NCBI RefSeq assembly: GCF_002847445.1 | Contig: NZ_CP025430.1 | Location: 3,344,501 to 3,408,500, forward strand | Length of the DNA stretch: 64,000 nt | Direction of reading: 5' to 3' | Source of the DNA: Paracoccus zhejiangensis | GTDB taxonomy: Bacteria; Pseudomonadota; Alphaproteobacteria; Rhodobacterales; Rhodobacteraceae | Part shown: one piece after another, positions 1-7,320 of the stretch | How positions within the stretch are numbered: the first letter of the stretch is position 1 | Layout: the number at the start of each line of letters is the position of its first letter | Made by a program: the position numbers and the translations under genes | Notes under the pieces: generated by a model | What the model saw: the letters and a program-made list of their open reading frames with translations, nothing else | What the model was told of the DNA's origin: nothing | Databases searched by the model: none

Positions 1-433
1 GGTTGGCCAGATGGTCATCCAGGACACGGAACAGCTTGTGAGCGTCGGCCCTTGCCTGCGCCACATCGAGGTCATAGCCCAGCACGTCATGCAGCCGCGC
101 CGCCGAGGCCGTGGACGTGATGCTATCAGCGAAGGCCAGCCATTGCGCGACCCGACCCAGTTCGGACGGATCGTTGACCGGCCACCACGTTCCTGTCGGA
201 TCGTAGCGCGAGGCGAGATACACGAGAATGGCCTGCGCATCCCGGATATAGGCTCCGTCGTCCTCCAGAACCGGGATCTGTCCCAACGGATTTATCTGGA
301 GGAATGCATCGGACTTGTGTTCACGACCCGGAAAGAAGTCCACGGCTTGCTTTTCATGGGAAAGCTCAAGAAAATCCAGCAACAGCCGTATCTTGTAGCA
401 ATTGCCGGACAGGACATAGTCAAACAGCTTCAT
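1..433 (-). CDS. Glutathione S-transferase-like protein, NdmE-like (3' end outside window)
   Basis: The visible 144 residues are the N-terminal thioredoxin-like domain and the start of the helical domain of a GST. They open MKLFDYVLSGNCYK and contain the typical NPLGQIPVLEDDG and RDAQAILVYLA segments. It parallels the second GST of this operon (3308-3949), so the two are paralogues. The start lies 1 nt beyond the stop of the catalytic oxygenase subunit at 435-1289, which implies translational coupling. In Pseudomonas caffeine degradation a GST homologue (NdmE) is needed structurally in the NdmC-NdmD complex; a similar scaffold role is inferred here, and classical detoxification is the alternative. 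The C-terminus is cut by the window edge. Confidence 0.8.
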   Translation of the reverse strand, partial: MKLFDYVLSGNCYKIRLLLDFLELSHEKQAVDFFPGREHKSDAFLQINPLGQIPVLEDDGAYIRDAQAILVYLASRYDPTGTWWPVNDPSELGRVAQWLAFADSITSTASAARLHDVLGYDLDVAQARADAHKLFRVLDDHLAN

Positions 434-434
434 C

Positions 435-1289
435 TCATGCCGCCTCGTTGAAGAGGGCGACCCCCCACTGAAGTTCATTGGCCTTCAGCCAGCGGCGGTA
501 GGCGATCGAGGACGCGTCCGCGCGGGTCGGCAATTCCCAACGGGGATCGAGCGGCAGCTTCCGGGGAACCTGGTTCTCGAGGATCATCCGGTCCTGCAGG
601 AAGATGTTCTGCTGGAAGTGGAGAAGGCCGGTGTCGGTGTTTTCCTCGTCAAAGACCAGAATGAACGAGTGGACGATACACTCGTCCTCTTCCACGGGCT
701 GGATGAACAGCCCGACCAGATCCCAGACATTCTCTCGGATCGGGCAGGTCTTGTACAGGATCGTCGAATAGGGATGCGGGACGCGATACTTGTATTCGGT
801 CATCTGGCCGCCCGATGCCGCCGCGGAAGCCATGGGCTGGAAGAACTTGCATTTGGTCGCCCAGATTTCGTCCTTTTCCGCATCCATGCTGACGTCGTAG
901 CTCTCGACGCTCGGATGTTCTTCCACGCCGAGGATGTCGGTGTGAACGAAGGGAAAATGAGCCATGTCGAGGAAGTTCTCGACGCAGCGCAGTCCCGAGC
1001 AGCGAACGCCCACGCCACCTGCGGTCACAAGACGCCGGTCCGGCTCGTCGAACTCCGGCATGTCATAAAGCGGGCGCGGCGTATCGCTCAGCGTGGTCCA
1101 GAGATGGCCGTAGCGGATCTGCGTCAGAAGGCTGCGCCCATCGGCATCGTTCACCGAAAGAACGCCAGCCGCGTCGCTCACGGTCAGATCCTGCGAAAGC
1201 AGTCGGACGGGTTTCGCTTCCGCACCTTCGAAATCGGGAAGGCGACCGATTGCATACCATTGCGAACGGGTGAAAGTGTCGGGTGTCAT
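435..1289 (-). CDS. Catalytic-only Rieske oxygenase subunit (NdmC-like), copy 1
   Basis: A 284-residue protein with the mononuclear-iron catalytic domain of a Rieske non-heme oxygenase but no Rieske cluster motif. The iron site is clear: ENFLDMAHFPFVH at residues 104-116 gives the E/D-x3-D-x2-H-x4-H motif, with His111 and His116 as ligands and Asp108 as the bridging acid. QDRMILE near the C-terminus probably supplies the third (Asp) ligand. The start at 1289 follows a GGAGAAAC ribosome site; an upstream in-frame start at 1325 is less likely. This size and architecture match NdmC, the methylxanthine N7-demethylase subunit that borrows a Rieske cluster from a partner. The partner here should be the Rieske protein at 1347-2018, 57 nt upstream. 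Exact substrate unknown. Confidence 0.85.
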   Translation of the reverse strand: MTPDTFTRSQWYAIGRLPDFEGAEAKPVRLLSQDLTVSDAAGVLSVNDADGRSLLTQIRYGHLWTTLSDTPRPLYDMPEFDEPDRRLVTAGGVGVRCSGLRCVENFLDMAHFPFVHTDILGVEEHPSVESYDVSMDAEKDEIWATKCKFFQPMASAAASGGQMTEYKYRVPHPYSTILYKTCPIRENVWDLVGLFIQPVEEDECIVHSFILVFDEENTDTGLLHFQQNIFLQDRMILENQVPRKLPLDPRWELPTRADASSIAYRRWLKANELQWGVALFNEAA

Positions 1290-1346
1290 AGTGTTTCTCC
1301 TCGCTTGTCGAAGTGAGACGATCAATTTGCTAGGCTGCGATGCCTA

Positions 1347-2018
1347 TCAAGCGGCGCTTGACGCCTTGAATACCTGCCGCAGACGGGTGGACAGCTTGCT
1401 GACGGCGATCACGACATCCTCCGATGCACTGGCCGGAACCGAGGTGTGGATCATCGCCCCGTGTTCCTTCATGTCCAGGAACGCCAAAAGGACTTTTCCC
1501 TCCACTTCGGGAACGCGGACGATCGCGGCGTGATCGGTGATCTTCGATACCAGTTCGGCGCCAATGCCTTTGGCAAGCTCATTCAGGCTAGCCGGGGCAA
1601 GGTCGATATGGACCGAACGGTTGGGAACCCAGTCGCCATCGATCGACGGCGCCGCCGTCGTCTCGCCCGAGTTTGCAACCCAGATGAACCCGCCGGAATC
1701 CGCCGCGCGATAGGCCTTGGCGCGGATCGTCTTGGGCGGAGTCAGGTCAGGATGCGCCGGGATGCCCGCGCAGGCACCCGCCCCGTCATAGGACCAGCCA
1801 TGATACAGGCATGTCAGCGTGTTGCCCCGGACGATGCCGTAGGACAGGCGCATGCCCCGGTGGGGGCATCTGTTTTCCCATGCGCGGATCTGGCCGTCCT
1901 CACCGCGCCACAGGGCGATGTCGTTGTCGGCGATCACGACACGTCCTGCCGTCTTGGGAAGGACGTAGTTCTGAAGTCCGGCAGGGAACCACCCGGCTTC
2001 CAGTTCTGAAGGTTTCAT
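1347..2018 (-). CDS. Stand-alone Rieske [2Fe-2S] protein, electron donor to catalytic subunit 1
   Basis: A 223-residue protein with an intact Rieske site: CPHRG at 51-55 and CLYHGW at 70-75 give ligands Cys51, His53, Cys70 and His73. The iron-site motif of the oxygenase catalytic domain is absent, so this is only the Rieske half of a normal oxygenase plus about 100 further residues. It is encoded directly before the catalytic-only subunit at 435-1289. In Pseudomonas this function is an extra N-terminal Rieske domain of the reductase NdmD; here it is a separate polypeptide. The start at 2018 has a GGGGAG ribosome site; a longer in-frame start at 2054 lacks one. Electrons probably flow reductase (2364-3311) to this protein to subunit 1. 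Confidence 0.85.
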   Translation of the reverse strand: MKPSELEAGWFPAGLQNYVLPKTAGRVVIADNDIALWRGEDGQIRAWENRCPHRGMRLSYGIVRGNTLTCLYHGWSYDGAGACAGIPAHPDLTPPKTIRAKAYRAADSGGFIWVANSGETTAAPSIDGDWVPNRSVHIDLAPASLNELAKGIGAELVSKITDHAAIVRVPEVEGKVLLAFLDMKEHGAMIHTSVPASASEDVVIAVSKLSTRLRQVFKASSAA

Positions 2019-2128
2019 TTTACTCCCCATTTCTGTGTTTTCAGCCCTGGACACTGGTCGGTTGGGCTGTAGTCCAGCCCGTCCGTTTCAGCGTCCTTCG
2101 CGGCGCCGGGCTTCGATTCTGTACCGCG

Positions 2129-2362
2129 TCAGACAGTCTCAAGCGTGATCGTGTCGATGTTTACGTCGTCCGGTCCGAGCCAGCAGGCAATCTCGAACAT
2201 GTCGATAAGGCGTTCATCCCCGGTCAGGATCAGCGTGATGTAACTGGGGGTCGCGCTTGTGATCGTGCTCGACAACGAAAGACGCCGAGCAAAGTGGCTG
2301 ATCATGGCAAGGCAGGACTCGGTCTTGAGAGCTCCCTCAAGAGATACGCGCCGTGTTACCAT
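2129..2362 (-). CDS. Small acylphosphatase-like protein lacking the catalytic arginine
   Basis: A 77-residue protein whose start is 1 nt past the reductase stop (TGA-C-ATG), so it is translated in the operon. Its pattern looks like an acylphosphatase fold: a first strand ending in Gly10, a helix with FARRLSL at about 24-30, and GDERLIDMFEIACWLGP matching the GD-x-V/L-x-C-x-x-GP region of acylphosphatases. The catalytic V-Q-G-V-G-F-R loop is replaced by residues 11-18 (ALKTESCL), so the phosphate-binding Arg is missing and the usual hydrolysis is unlikely. The family call is my pattern match and needs profile confirmation. A structural or assembly role beside the split oxygenases is possible. 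It is followed by 110 nt before the Rieske gene. Confidence 0.55.
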   Translation of the reverse strand: MVTRRVSLEGALKTESCLAMISHFARRLSLSSTITSATPSYITLILTGDERLIDMFEIACWLGPDDVNIDTITLETV

Positions 2363-2363
2363 G

Positions 2364-3311
2364 TCACAGGTCCAGCACCAGCTTCTTGCCCTTGCAACGC
2401 GACACGCAAGGCAGGATCAGCGTCCCTGATTCCTTCTCGGCCGGATTGAGGTAGAGATCGCGGTGATCCGGTTCGCCCTCCAGAACGGTGGTCAGGCAGG
2501 TGCCGCAAACCCCCTGTTCGCAGGATGTCATCGGCTCCAGCCCGGCAGCCTCCATCGCGCCGATGATGGTCTGGTCTTCCTCGACCGTCAGGGTGACACC
2601 CGATTTCTGCAGCACCACCTCGAAGCTGTCGCCGTCGAGTTCCAGCGTGGCCGCATCGACGCTGAACCGTTCCAGGTGGACGCGGTCGCTTTTCCAGCCG
2701 CAGTTATTCGCCAGTTTCTCGATCAGGTCCATAAAGGGTCCGGGTCCGCAGAAATACAGGCGAGCATCGACGGGCGGATCGGACAGGATCCCGGTCAGAA
2801 CTGCGTTGAGCGTCGGCGGAACAAGGCCAAGATAGATTGGAGCGTCGTCCAGGGTGGCGAGTTCGCTTTTGAACGGCACATGTTCGGCGCTTCGGGCGAA
2901 CAGGTGCAAAACGCATTTGCGGTTCACGGACTGAAGATGGCGCGCCATCGCCAGCACCGGGGTGATGCCGATGCCGCCGGCGATCAGGATCACCGGACCC
3001 TCGTCCGAGCGAAGCTCGAAGTTGTTCCGTGGCAGGCCAACCTCGATCTCGTCGCCTTCGTTCAGCGCGTGCATCGCAACCGATCCGCCGCGGCCGTTCG
3101 TTTCGCGCTTTACGCCGATATGATAGGCATCGCAGTCGGTGGGGGCGTTCCAGAGCGAGTATTGACGGACGAGACCGTCGCCCACGCGGACCTCAATATG
3201 GTCGCCTGGTGTGAATTTGACAGACGATCCATCGCAGGGGACCAGTTCGAACGAACGGATTTCGGGCGTCTGCTCTACGATCCGCCTGATCTTTACACGT
3301 TGAGTGTTCAT
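2364..3311 (-). CDS. Oxygenase reductase (FMN/NAD(P)H/plant-type [2Fe-2S])
   Basis: A 315-residue class IA-type reductase for Rieske oxygenases. It has the flavin motif RQYSLWN near residue 50, the pyridine-nucleotide motif GGIGITP near 110, and a C-terminal ferredoxin domain with CEQGVCGTC and a final LPCVSR, giving C-x4-C-x2-C-xn-C. It moves electrons from NAD(P)H to the three oxygenases of the operon. It corresponds to the C-terminal part of NdmD but lacks that protein's extra N-terminal Rieske domain, which is encoded separately here. Its ATG overlaps the GST stop (ATGA) and an AAGGAA ribosome site precedes it; an upstream in-frame ATG inside the GST gene was rejected. It is the only reductase seen and is likely shared. 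Confidence 0.9.
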   Translation of the reverse strand: MNTQRVKIRRIVEQTPEIRSFELVPCDGSSVKFTPGDHIEVRVGDGLVRQYSLWNAPTDCDAYHIGVKRETNGRGGSVAMHALNEGDEIEVGLPRNNFELRSDEGPVILIAGGIGITPVLAMARHLQSVNRKCVLHLFARSAEHVPFKSELATLDDAPIYLGLVPPTLNAVLTGILSDPPVDARLYFCGPGPFMDLIEKLANNCGWKSDRVHLERFSVDAATLELDGDSFEVVLQKSGVTLTVEEDQTIIGAMEAAGLEPMTSCEQGVCGTCLTTVLEGEPDHRDLYLNPAEKESGTLILPCVSRCKGKKLVLDL

Positions 3312-3949
3312 GGCGTTTCCTTCGGCATTTGAAGAGGCATCATGCCGGGCATCGGCTTGAACTTCTCGAGTCTCATGAAGCGCTCCATCCACCGTGAAAC
3401 GGAGAAAAACGGAGCCAGGTCGATGCCACCTTCTTCGGCAAGTGCAATATAGGGAAGGCAGGCGATATCCGCGATGGTCGGATGCGGTAACGGCAGCAGC
3501 CAGTCATGGCCGTCTCTTTCGGCGAACCAGAGATGTTCGTCGATGATCCGCAGCAGCCTGATGCCTTCGGTCCGGGCCTTGTTCACGTCCAGCCGATAGA
3601 ACATCGCATCATGCAGCCGCGCAGCCGAGATGGAGCCCGTCAACTGGTCCGCGAAGGCGAGCCATTGATAGACCGCGCCCTGGTGATCGCGCGGAAACCA
3701 TTTGCCGGACGTGTCGTAAGCGGCGGCAAGATAGACCAGGATGGCCTGCGCATCGCGAACCGTTTGACCTTTATCCGTGATGGCCGGAAGCTGCCCCAGC
3801 GGGTTTATGCTAAGGAACCGCGGCGATTTGTGTTCGTATCCCGGATAAAAGTCGACAAGGACCGACTGGTATTCCAGGCCCAGCTGATCCAGCAGGAACC
3901 GGACCTTGAAGCAGTTTCCCGAAAGCGGGTAGTCATGGAGCTGTATCAT
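3308..3949 (-). CDS. Glutathione S-transferase-like protein, NdmE-like, copy 2
   Basis: A complete 213-residue GST: N-terminal thioredoxin-like domain (MIQLHDYPLSGNCFKVRFLL, then NPLGQLPAITD and VRDAQAILVYLAAAYD) and a helical domain with HPTIADIACLPYI near 155-167, the conserved N-capping/Asp region of GSTs. Start and stop overlap its neighbours by ATGA on both sides, between Rieske protein 2 and the reductase. It belongs to the trio catalytic subunit 2-Rieske 2-GST 2, mirrored by the trio at 1-2018. The length and placement fit NdmE, the GST homologue of bacterial caffeine N7-demethylation. A catalytic glutathione role cannot be excluded. Confidence 0.85.
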   Translation of the reverse strand: MIQLHDYPLSGNCFKVRFLLDQLGLEYQSVLVDFYPGYEHKSPRFLSINPLGQLPAITDKGQTVRDAQAILVYLAAAYDTSGKWFPRDHQGAVYQWLAFADQLTGSISAARLHDAMFYRLDVNKARTEGIRLLRIIDEHLWFAERDGHDWLLPLPHPTIADIACLPYIALAEEGGIDLAPFFSVSRWMERFMRLEKFKPMPGMMPLQMPKETP

Positions 3950-4479
3950 GACGCCTCCAATCTGCGCCGGATCGCCGACAGTTCTGCGCGCCTTTGCGCC
4001 GGATCGCCGGTCGGGTAAACCATCGTTCCATCGACGCCCCAGGGGGTAAGACGATCGACGCTGGAATCGACATGCAGTCTGACCTGATCGACCGGTGCCG
4101 CGATGTGAACCGGATAGCAAGGCTTGCCTGTGCTGCCCGTGGGCGAGCATTCTTTCTCGCTTGCCCAGACAAAGCCGTCCGCCACGGCGGTGGAATAGAC
4201 GGTCGCGCTTATGTCCTGGGACGGGCGCCCCCGCAGCGCGGGAACCAGCGTCACCTTGCCCGATTCGTCGAATCGCCAGCCATGATATACGCCTTCGAGG
4301 TATTCCCCCATGTTCCGTCCGGCGCTGAGCCTTACGGAGCGGTGCGGACAAAGATCCAGCCAGACGTTGATCGCGCCGCTGGCGCCCCGCCAGATGACCA
4401 GGGGCTTGTCGCCCATCATCGACCTGACGATCGAGCCGTCGCGCACGTCTTTTTCGATTGCAACAACATATGAGGTCAT
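3946..4479 (-). CDS. Stand-alone Rieske-like protein, copy 2, with one cluster ligand replaced
   Basis: A 177-residue Rieske-fold protein. The first half of the motif is normal (CPHR, Cys44 and His46), but where the second Cys should stand the sequence reads EGVYHGW, so position 63 is Gly and only His66 remains. The codon is GGC, one base from the Cys codon TGC. A canonical 2Cys-2His Rieske cluster therefore cannot form as encoded, unless another residue substitutes or the base is a sequencing error. ATGA overlaps tie it to catalytic subunit 2 upstream and GST 2 downstream. It is shorter than Rieske 1 (223 residues). It may be structural, inactive, or the sign of a recent mutation. Confidence 0.8.
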   Translation of the reverse strand: MTSYVVAIEKDVRDGSIVRSMMGDKPLVIWRGASGAINVWLDLCPHRSVRLSAGRNMGEYLEGVYHGWRFDESGKVTLVPALRGRPSQDISATVYSTAVADGFVWASEKECSPTGSTGKPCYPVHIAAPVDQVRLHVDSSVDRLTPWGVDGTMVYPTGDPAQRRAELSAIRRRLEAS

Positions 4480-5297
4480 GTCATCGCCCCATAGGATACA
4501 TTGTTGGCCCGCAGCCATTCGCGGTAGTTCAGCGAAGGGCTGTCCACCTCGATCGAGGTTTCCGCACCGTTGAGCGGCAACTTCTTGTGGACATGCCGTT
4601 CGAGAACATATTTGTCCTGCGCCGAGATGCTCTGCTGGTCGGCTTTCAACTGACGCTCATCCATCCAGTCTTCCTTTATCCACGCAAGCAGTTTGTGCGC
4701 GATAAAGTTTTCTTCATCCAAAGGCTGTGCGAATATGCCAAGATAGTCGTATCGGCCCGGTGTCGACGGGCGATGGATGAAAAGAACGACCGAATAAGGG
4801 TCCGAAATCCGGTAGGTGTATTCCGCGACCGAGTTGATCAGCGGCAGCCAGGCCTTCTGCGATTTCAGCCACAGCGCACCCGCCGCATCGACGCTGGCCT
4901 GTCCCGGAACCAGATCAAGGTGATCCTCATCGCCCAGGATATTGGGATGCAGAAAGGGGAAATGTGCGTTGTCGATCACGTTGTCAACGATCCGCAGGCC
5001 CGAACATTTGATGGGCGTGGACCAGATGTTCATGACCAGGCGATCGACCTCGTAATATTCCAGCAACTGCTGCGGGGGGCCGTCGGGCTTGCCAAGGCTT
5101 GTCCAGATATATCCCAGCCGCTCGGTCACCGGCAAAGGCCGGGAGTCGCTCGACACGGAAATCCAGGTCTTGTGGATTTCCAGGTCGATGTCATGGCCCA
5201 GCAGCCGGGTCCTTGTCGCATTCCTCCGCCGGATGTCCGTTGGCGACCCAAGCGGGTACCAACGGTTCCAGACCATCGGGTCTTCACGTTCGTTCAT
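4476..5297 (-). CDS. Catalytic-only Rieske oxygenase subunit (NdmC-like), copy 2
   Basis: A 273-residue catalytic domain without a Rieske motif, paralogous to the subunit at 435-1289 (shared KCSGLRIVDN/RCSGLRCVEN, AHFPF and KLPL segments). The iron motif is DNVIDNAHFPFLH at 105-117: ligands His112 and His117, bridging Asp109. AQDKYVLE near the C-terminus probably gives the third ligand. It starts 5 nt after the NdmA-like oxygenase stop and overlaps the Rieske 2 start by ATGA. The much longer in-frame extension upstream runs through the neighbouring gene and was discarded. It should take electrons from a separate Rieske protein, but its adjacent partner has lost a cluster cysteine, so it may rely on Rieske 1. 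Confidence 0.85.
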   Translation of the reverse strand: MNEREDPMVWNRWYPLGSPTDIRRRNATRTRLLGHDIDLEIHKTWISVSSDSRPLPVTERLGYIWTSLGKPDGPPQQLLEYYEVDRLVMNIWSTPIKCSGLRIVDNVIDNAHFPFLHPNILGDEDHLDLVPGQASVDAAGALWLKSQKAWLPLINSVAEYTYRISDPYSVVLFIHRPSTPGRYDYLGIFAQPLDEENFIAHKLLAWIKEDWMDERQLKADQQSISAQDKYVLERHVHKKLPLNGAETSIEVDSPSLNYREWLRANNVSYGAMT

Positions 5298-5302
5298 GCC
5301 GG

Positions 5303-6358
5303 TCACTTGCTTTCGGTGACGTCGGTGAACAGTGCCGCTTTGAACGCTTCTTCGCCCTTTGCCGCGGCAGTGGACAGTTCGCGCAGCCATTTCCGGTACT
5401 GGTTCGAGATCTTGTCCGTCGGCAGCGAAACCTCGTCCAGGTAGATCGGGCCAGGCTGCGTCTCGATGACCGGCTGGTCTTCGGCCAAGACGAGCTTCTG
5501 GAAGTCGAGCGGCTGGCTGTCGGGCAAGTCGTCTTCGGTATGCGCGATGATCATGAAGTTGCGGCACGAGTTCTGTGAGATCGGGCTGGAGGTGGTCCAG
5601 AGAAGGAAAGGCTTGTCGTTCTTGTACAACCTGATCGACAGGTTGACGCTGAACGGCATGGAGTTCCGGTAGTTCCAGCTTCCCAGCGGGCTATCGTCCG
5701 GCAGCGTGTCCAGCATGTCGCGGCCCGGCTCCATGAAGAAGCGAAGTTCCCCGTCCACGCGGTCAACGGGCACGATCGCCGGTTCCGAATATGCCGGGTC
5801 ATAGAGGGTGCCCGGATGCACATAGGCGAAGTGCGAAAAATCGGTGAAGTTTTCCCAGCGGCGTTCGGCCGAGCTGTCCCAGTTGTAGGGCTCCGCGATG
5901 ATTTGACGCTTGAATTCGGGGTTTTCCCAAGCTTCGCAGTAAGGGATGTTCGTGCAATCCCACGAGCTGTCGAGGCGGACCCAGATGATTCCGTACCGCT
6001 CTTCGCAGGCATAGGCGGGCGTAAACGCCTTTTTAGGGATCGCGTCGCTGGGACAGGCCGGCATAAGTTCGCAGCGGCCGCTGGCACCATATTCCCAGCC
6101 GTGATACGGACATTGGATGCGGTTGTTCTCAAGCACCTTCCCGACGGACAGTTTCGCGTAGCGATGCGCGCAGCGGTCTCGCATGGCGACGTATTTTCCA
6201 TTCAGCTTCGCGATGACCAGCGGTTCGTCAAGAAGCGTCCTACCGATCGGACCGTTGCCTGCCGGATCGGCAACCTCGAGTTCGTTCACGGTTGCGACAG
6301 GATGCCAGAAATGGCGCAGATAGCTTTGATCTGCGGTGAGTGGAGTCAAGGCGTTCAT
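5303..6358 (-). CDS. Rieske N-demethylase, NdmA/NdmB-like oxygenase
   Basis: A 351-residue complete Rieske oxygenase. The Rieske site is RCAHR and QCPYHGW (Cys63, His65, Cys83, His86). The catalytic iron site is ENFTDFSHFAYVH at 169-181 (His176, His181, Asp173). Many stretches, such as YLRHFWHPV, AMRDRCAHR, CEERYGIIW, RRWENFTDFSHFA and QYRKWLREL, recall the caffeine and theobromine N-demethylases NdmA and NdmB of Pseudomonas putida, which have about the same length. The expected reaction is O2- and NAD(P)H-dependent removal of an N-methyl group as formaldehyde. It is the first gene of the operon; a G-rich ribosome site precedes the ATG. Which methyl group it attacks cannot be read from the sequence. 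Confidence 0.9.
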   Translation of the reverse strand: MNALTPLTADQSYLRHFWHPVATVNELEVADPAGNGPIGRTLLDEPLVIAKLNGKYVAMRDRCAHRYAKLSVGKVLENNRIQCPYHGWEYGASGRCELMPACPSDAIPKKAFTPAYACEERYGIIWVRLDSSWDCTNIPYCEAWENPEFKRQIIAEPYNWDSSAERRWENFTDFSHFAYVHPGTLYDPAYSEPAIVPVDRVDGELRFFMEPGRDMLDTLPDDSPLGSWNYRNSMPFSVNLSIRLYKNDKPFLLWTTSSPISQNSCRNFMIIAHTEDDLPDSQPLDFQKLVLAEDQPVIETQPGPIYLDEVSLPTDKISNQYRKWLRELSTAAAKGEEAFKAALFTDVTESK

Positions 6359-6473
6359 TATTCCCCCCGGTTAGCTACCGTTGTAATAGTTGCTTCATAA
6401 AAGCCTAACGGAAGGCAGCGCGTTTCAAAAAGTGCATTAAATTGTACCTTGTGTTTCGGATTTTGAACGACAG

Positions 6474-6500
6474 TTCGGAACGCTGGGTAGCGCTGCCGAA
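6474..6500. promoter_or_regulatory. Imperfect inverted repeat upstream of the N-demethylase operon
   Basis: TTCGG at 6474-6478 and CCGAA at 6496-6500 form the outer arms of a 27-bp dyad with further partial symmetry around AGCGCT. It lies about 115 nt upstream of the NdmA-like start, where an activator or repressor site would be expected. A LysR-type remnant lies further upstream. Function is inferred from position only. Confidence 0.25.
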
Positions 6501-6824
6501 CAGGCGACGATTCACAATCTGGCAATCAACCTTTGTCCGCCGCTGAATGCGACCTTTTGCCGAGAGCATGCCCCTGCTTCCGTGTGCTCTTCGACCCGGA
6601 TTTTCGAAGCGATTGCAGGTGCTTTCGTGCTTCGGCTTGCATAATCCGGTCTGTCCAAAGGCCTTTCGCCCGACCGGATGTCTGTACATCCGATCGACCC
6701 AAAGCACGGACCGCTTCTCGGCAGCCCGAAAACCTTTCTCGGCCTGGGCGCAGGCACGGTCCTAGTTGAGAACGGCTCATGGCGGACGCATCTTTGCGCG
6801 CTCCTCGCATGCTGGCAGAGAATG
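6501..6824. other. Intergenic stretch without a recognisable gene
   Basis: This separates the operon leader from the LysR remnant. I see no coding frame with family resemblance; short open frames on both strands read as noise. It may be decayed coding sequence, for example the missing rest of the regulator gene. Confidence 0.4.
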
Positions 6825-7084
6825 TCAGTCATTCCTTCGGATCGTCGCGGCCTCGATGCTGTCGAACACGCGTGCGCTGTCTAGCAGCGCGCGGCCTGCA
6901 TCAGTCAGGTGCAGCCCCTTCGGGGACCTGAGGACAGTTCGACTTCCAGCAGGTTCTCTAGACGGTGGATGCTGTGGCTCAACGTCGCCTTTGGAACGCC
7001 GGACACCACTGCCGAGCGTGTCAGACTGCCCGTCCGGGCAATAAGCACAAAATTGCTAATGTCTTCAATTCTAACTAGGCTTGC
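6825..7084 (-). pseudogene. LysR-type regulator remnant: N-terminal HTH with frameshift
   Basis: The reverse strand encodes IEDISNFVLIARTGSLTRSA, followed by a PKATLSHSIHRLENLL segment, the classical winged HTH of LysR regulators. The frame stops shortly after, and the expected continuation SPKGLHLTDAGRALLDSAR is found in another frame, ending at a stop at 6825-6827. About 85 residues remain of a usual 300, so it cannot make a functional regulator. It sits between the N-demethylase operon and the divergent uptake operon, the normal place for their regulator, so the local control gene appears lost. The exact upstream limit is uncertain. Confidence 0.75.
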
Positions 7085-7320
7085 TTCATCCTTGGGTGGC
7101 GTTCGATTTTTGGAACAGAACGTCTCTGTTGTTTATCTATTCGTCCCCTGTTGGCCTTGATACCAAAAATGGCAATCAGCGTTCGGCGGACCGATAAGCT
7201 TAACGTTTCAGCCGATCCATGCCTGCAGAAAGAACAAAAACACGACTTTCGTCGCAAGCTCGGCGTACGTGATCGAGGCTGCCGCCAGTGCGCGTCGTCA
7301 TCAACAACAGGGAGCAGCAT

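Noticed and set aside
4476..5567. 363-residue version of catalytic subunit 2
   Set aside because: The extra 90 residues lie in an alternative frame of the NdmA-like gene; the true domain starts at 5297.
7085..7320. Possible purine riboswitch before the nucleoside-type importer
   Set aside because: No conserved purine-aptamer core or terminator could be recognised by eye.
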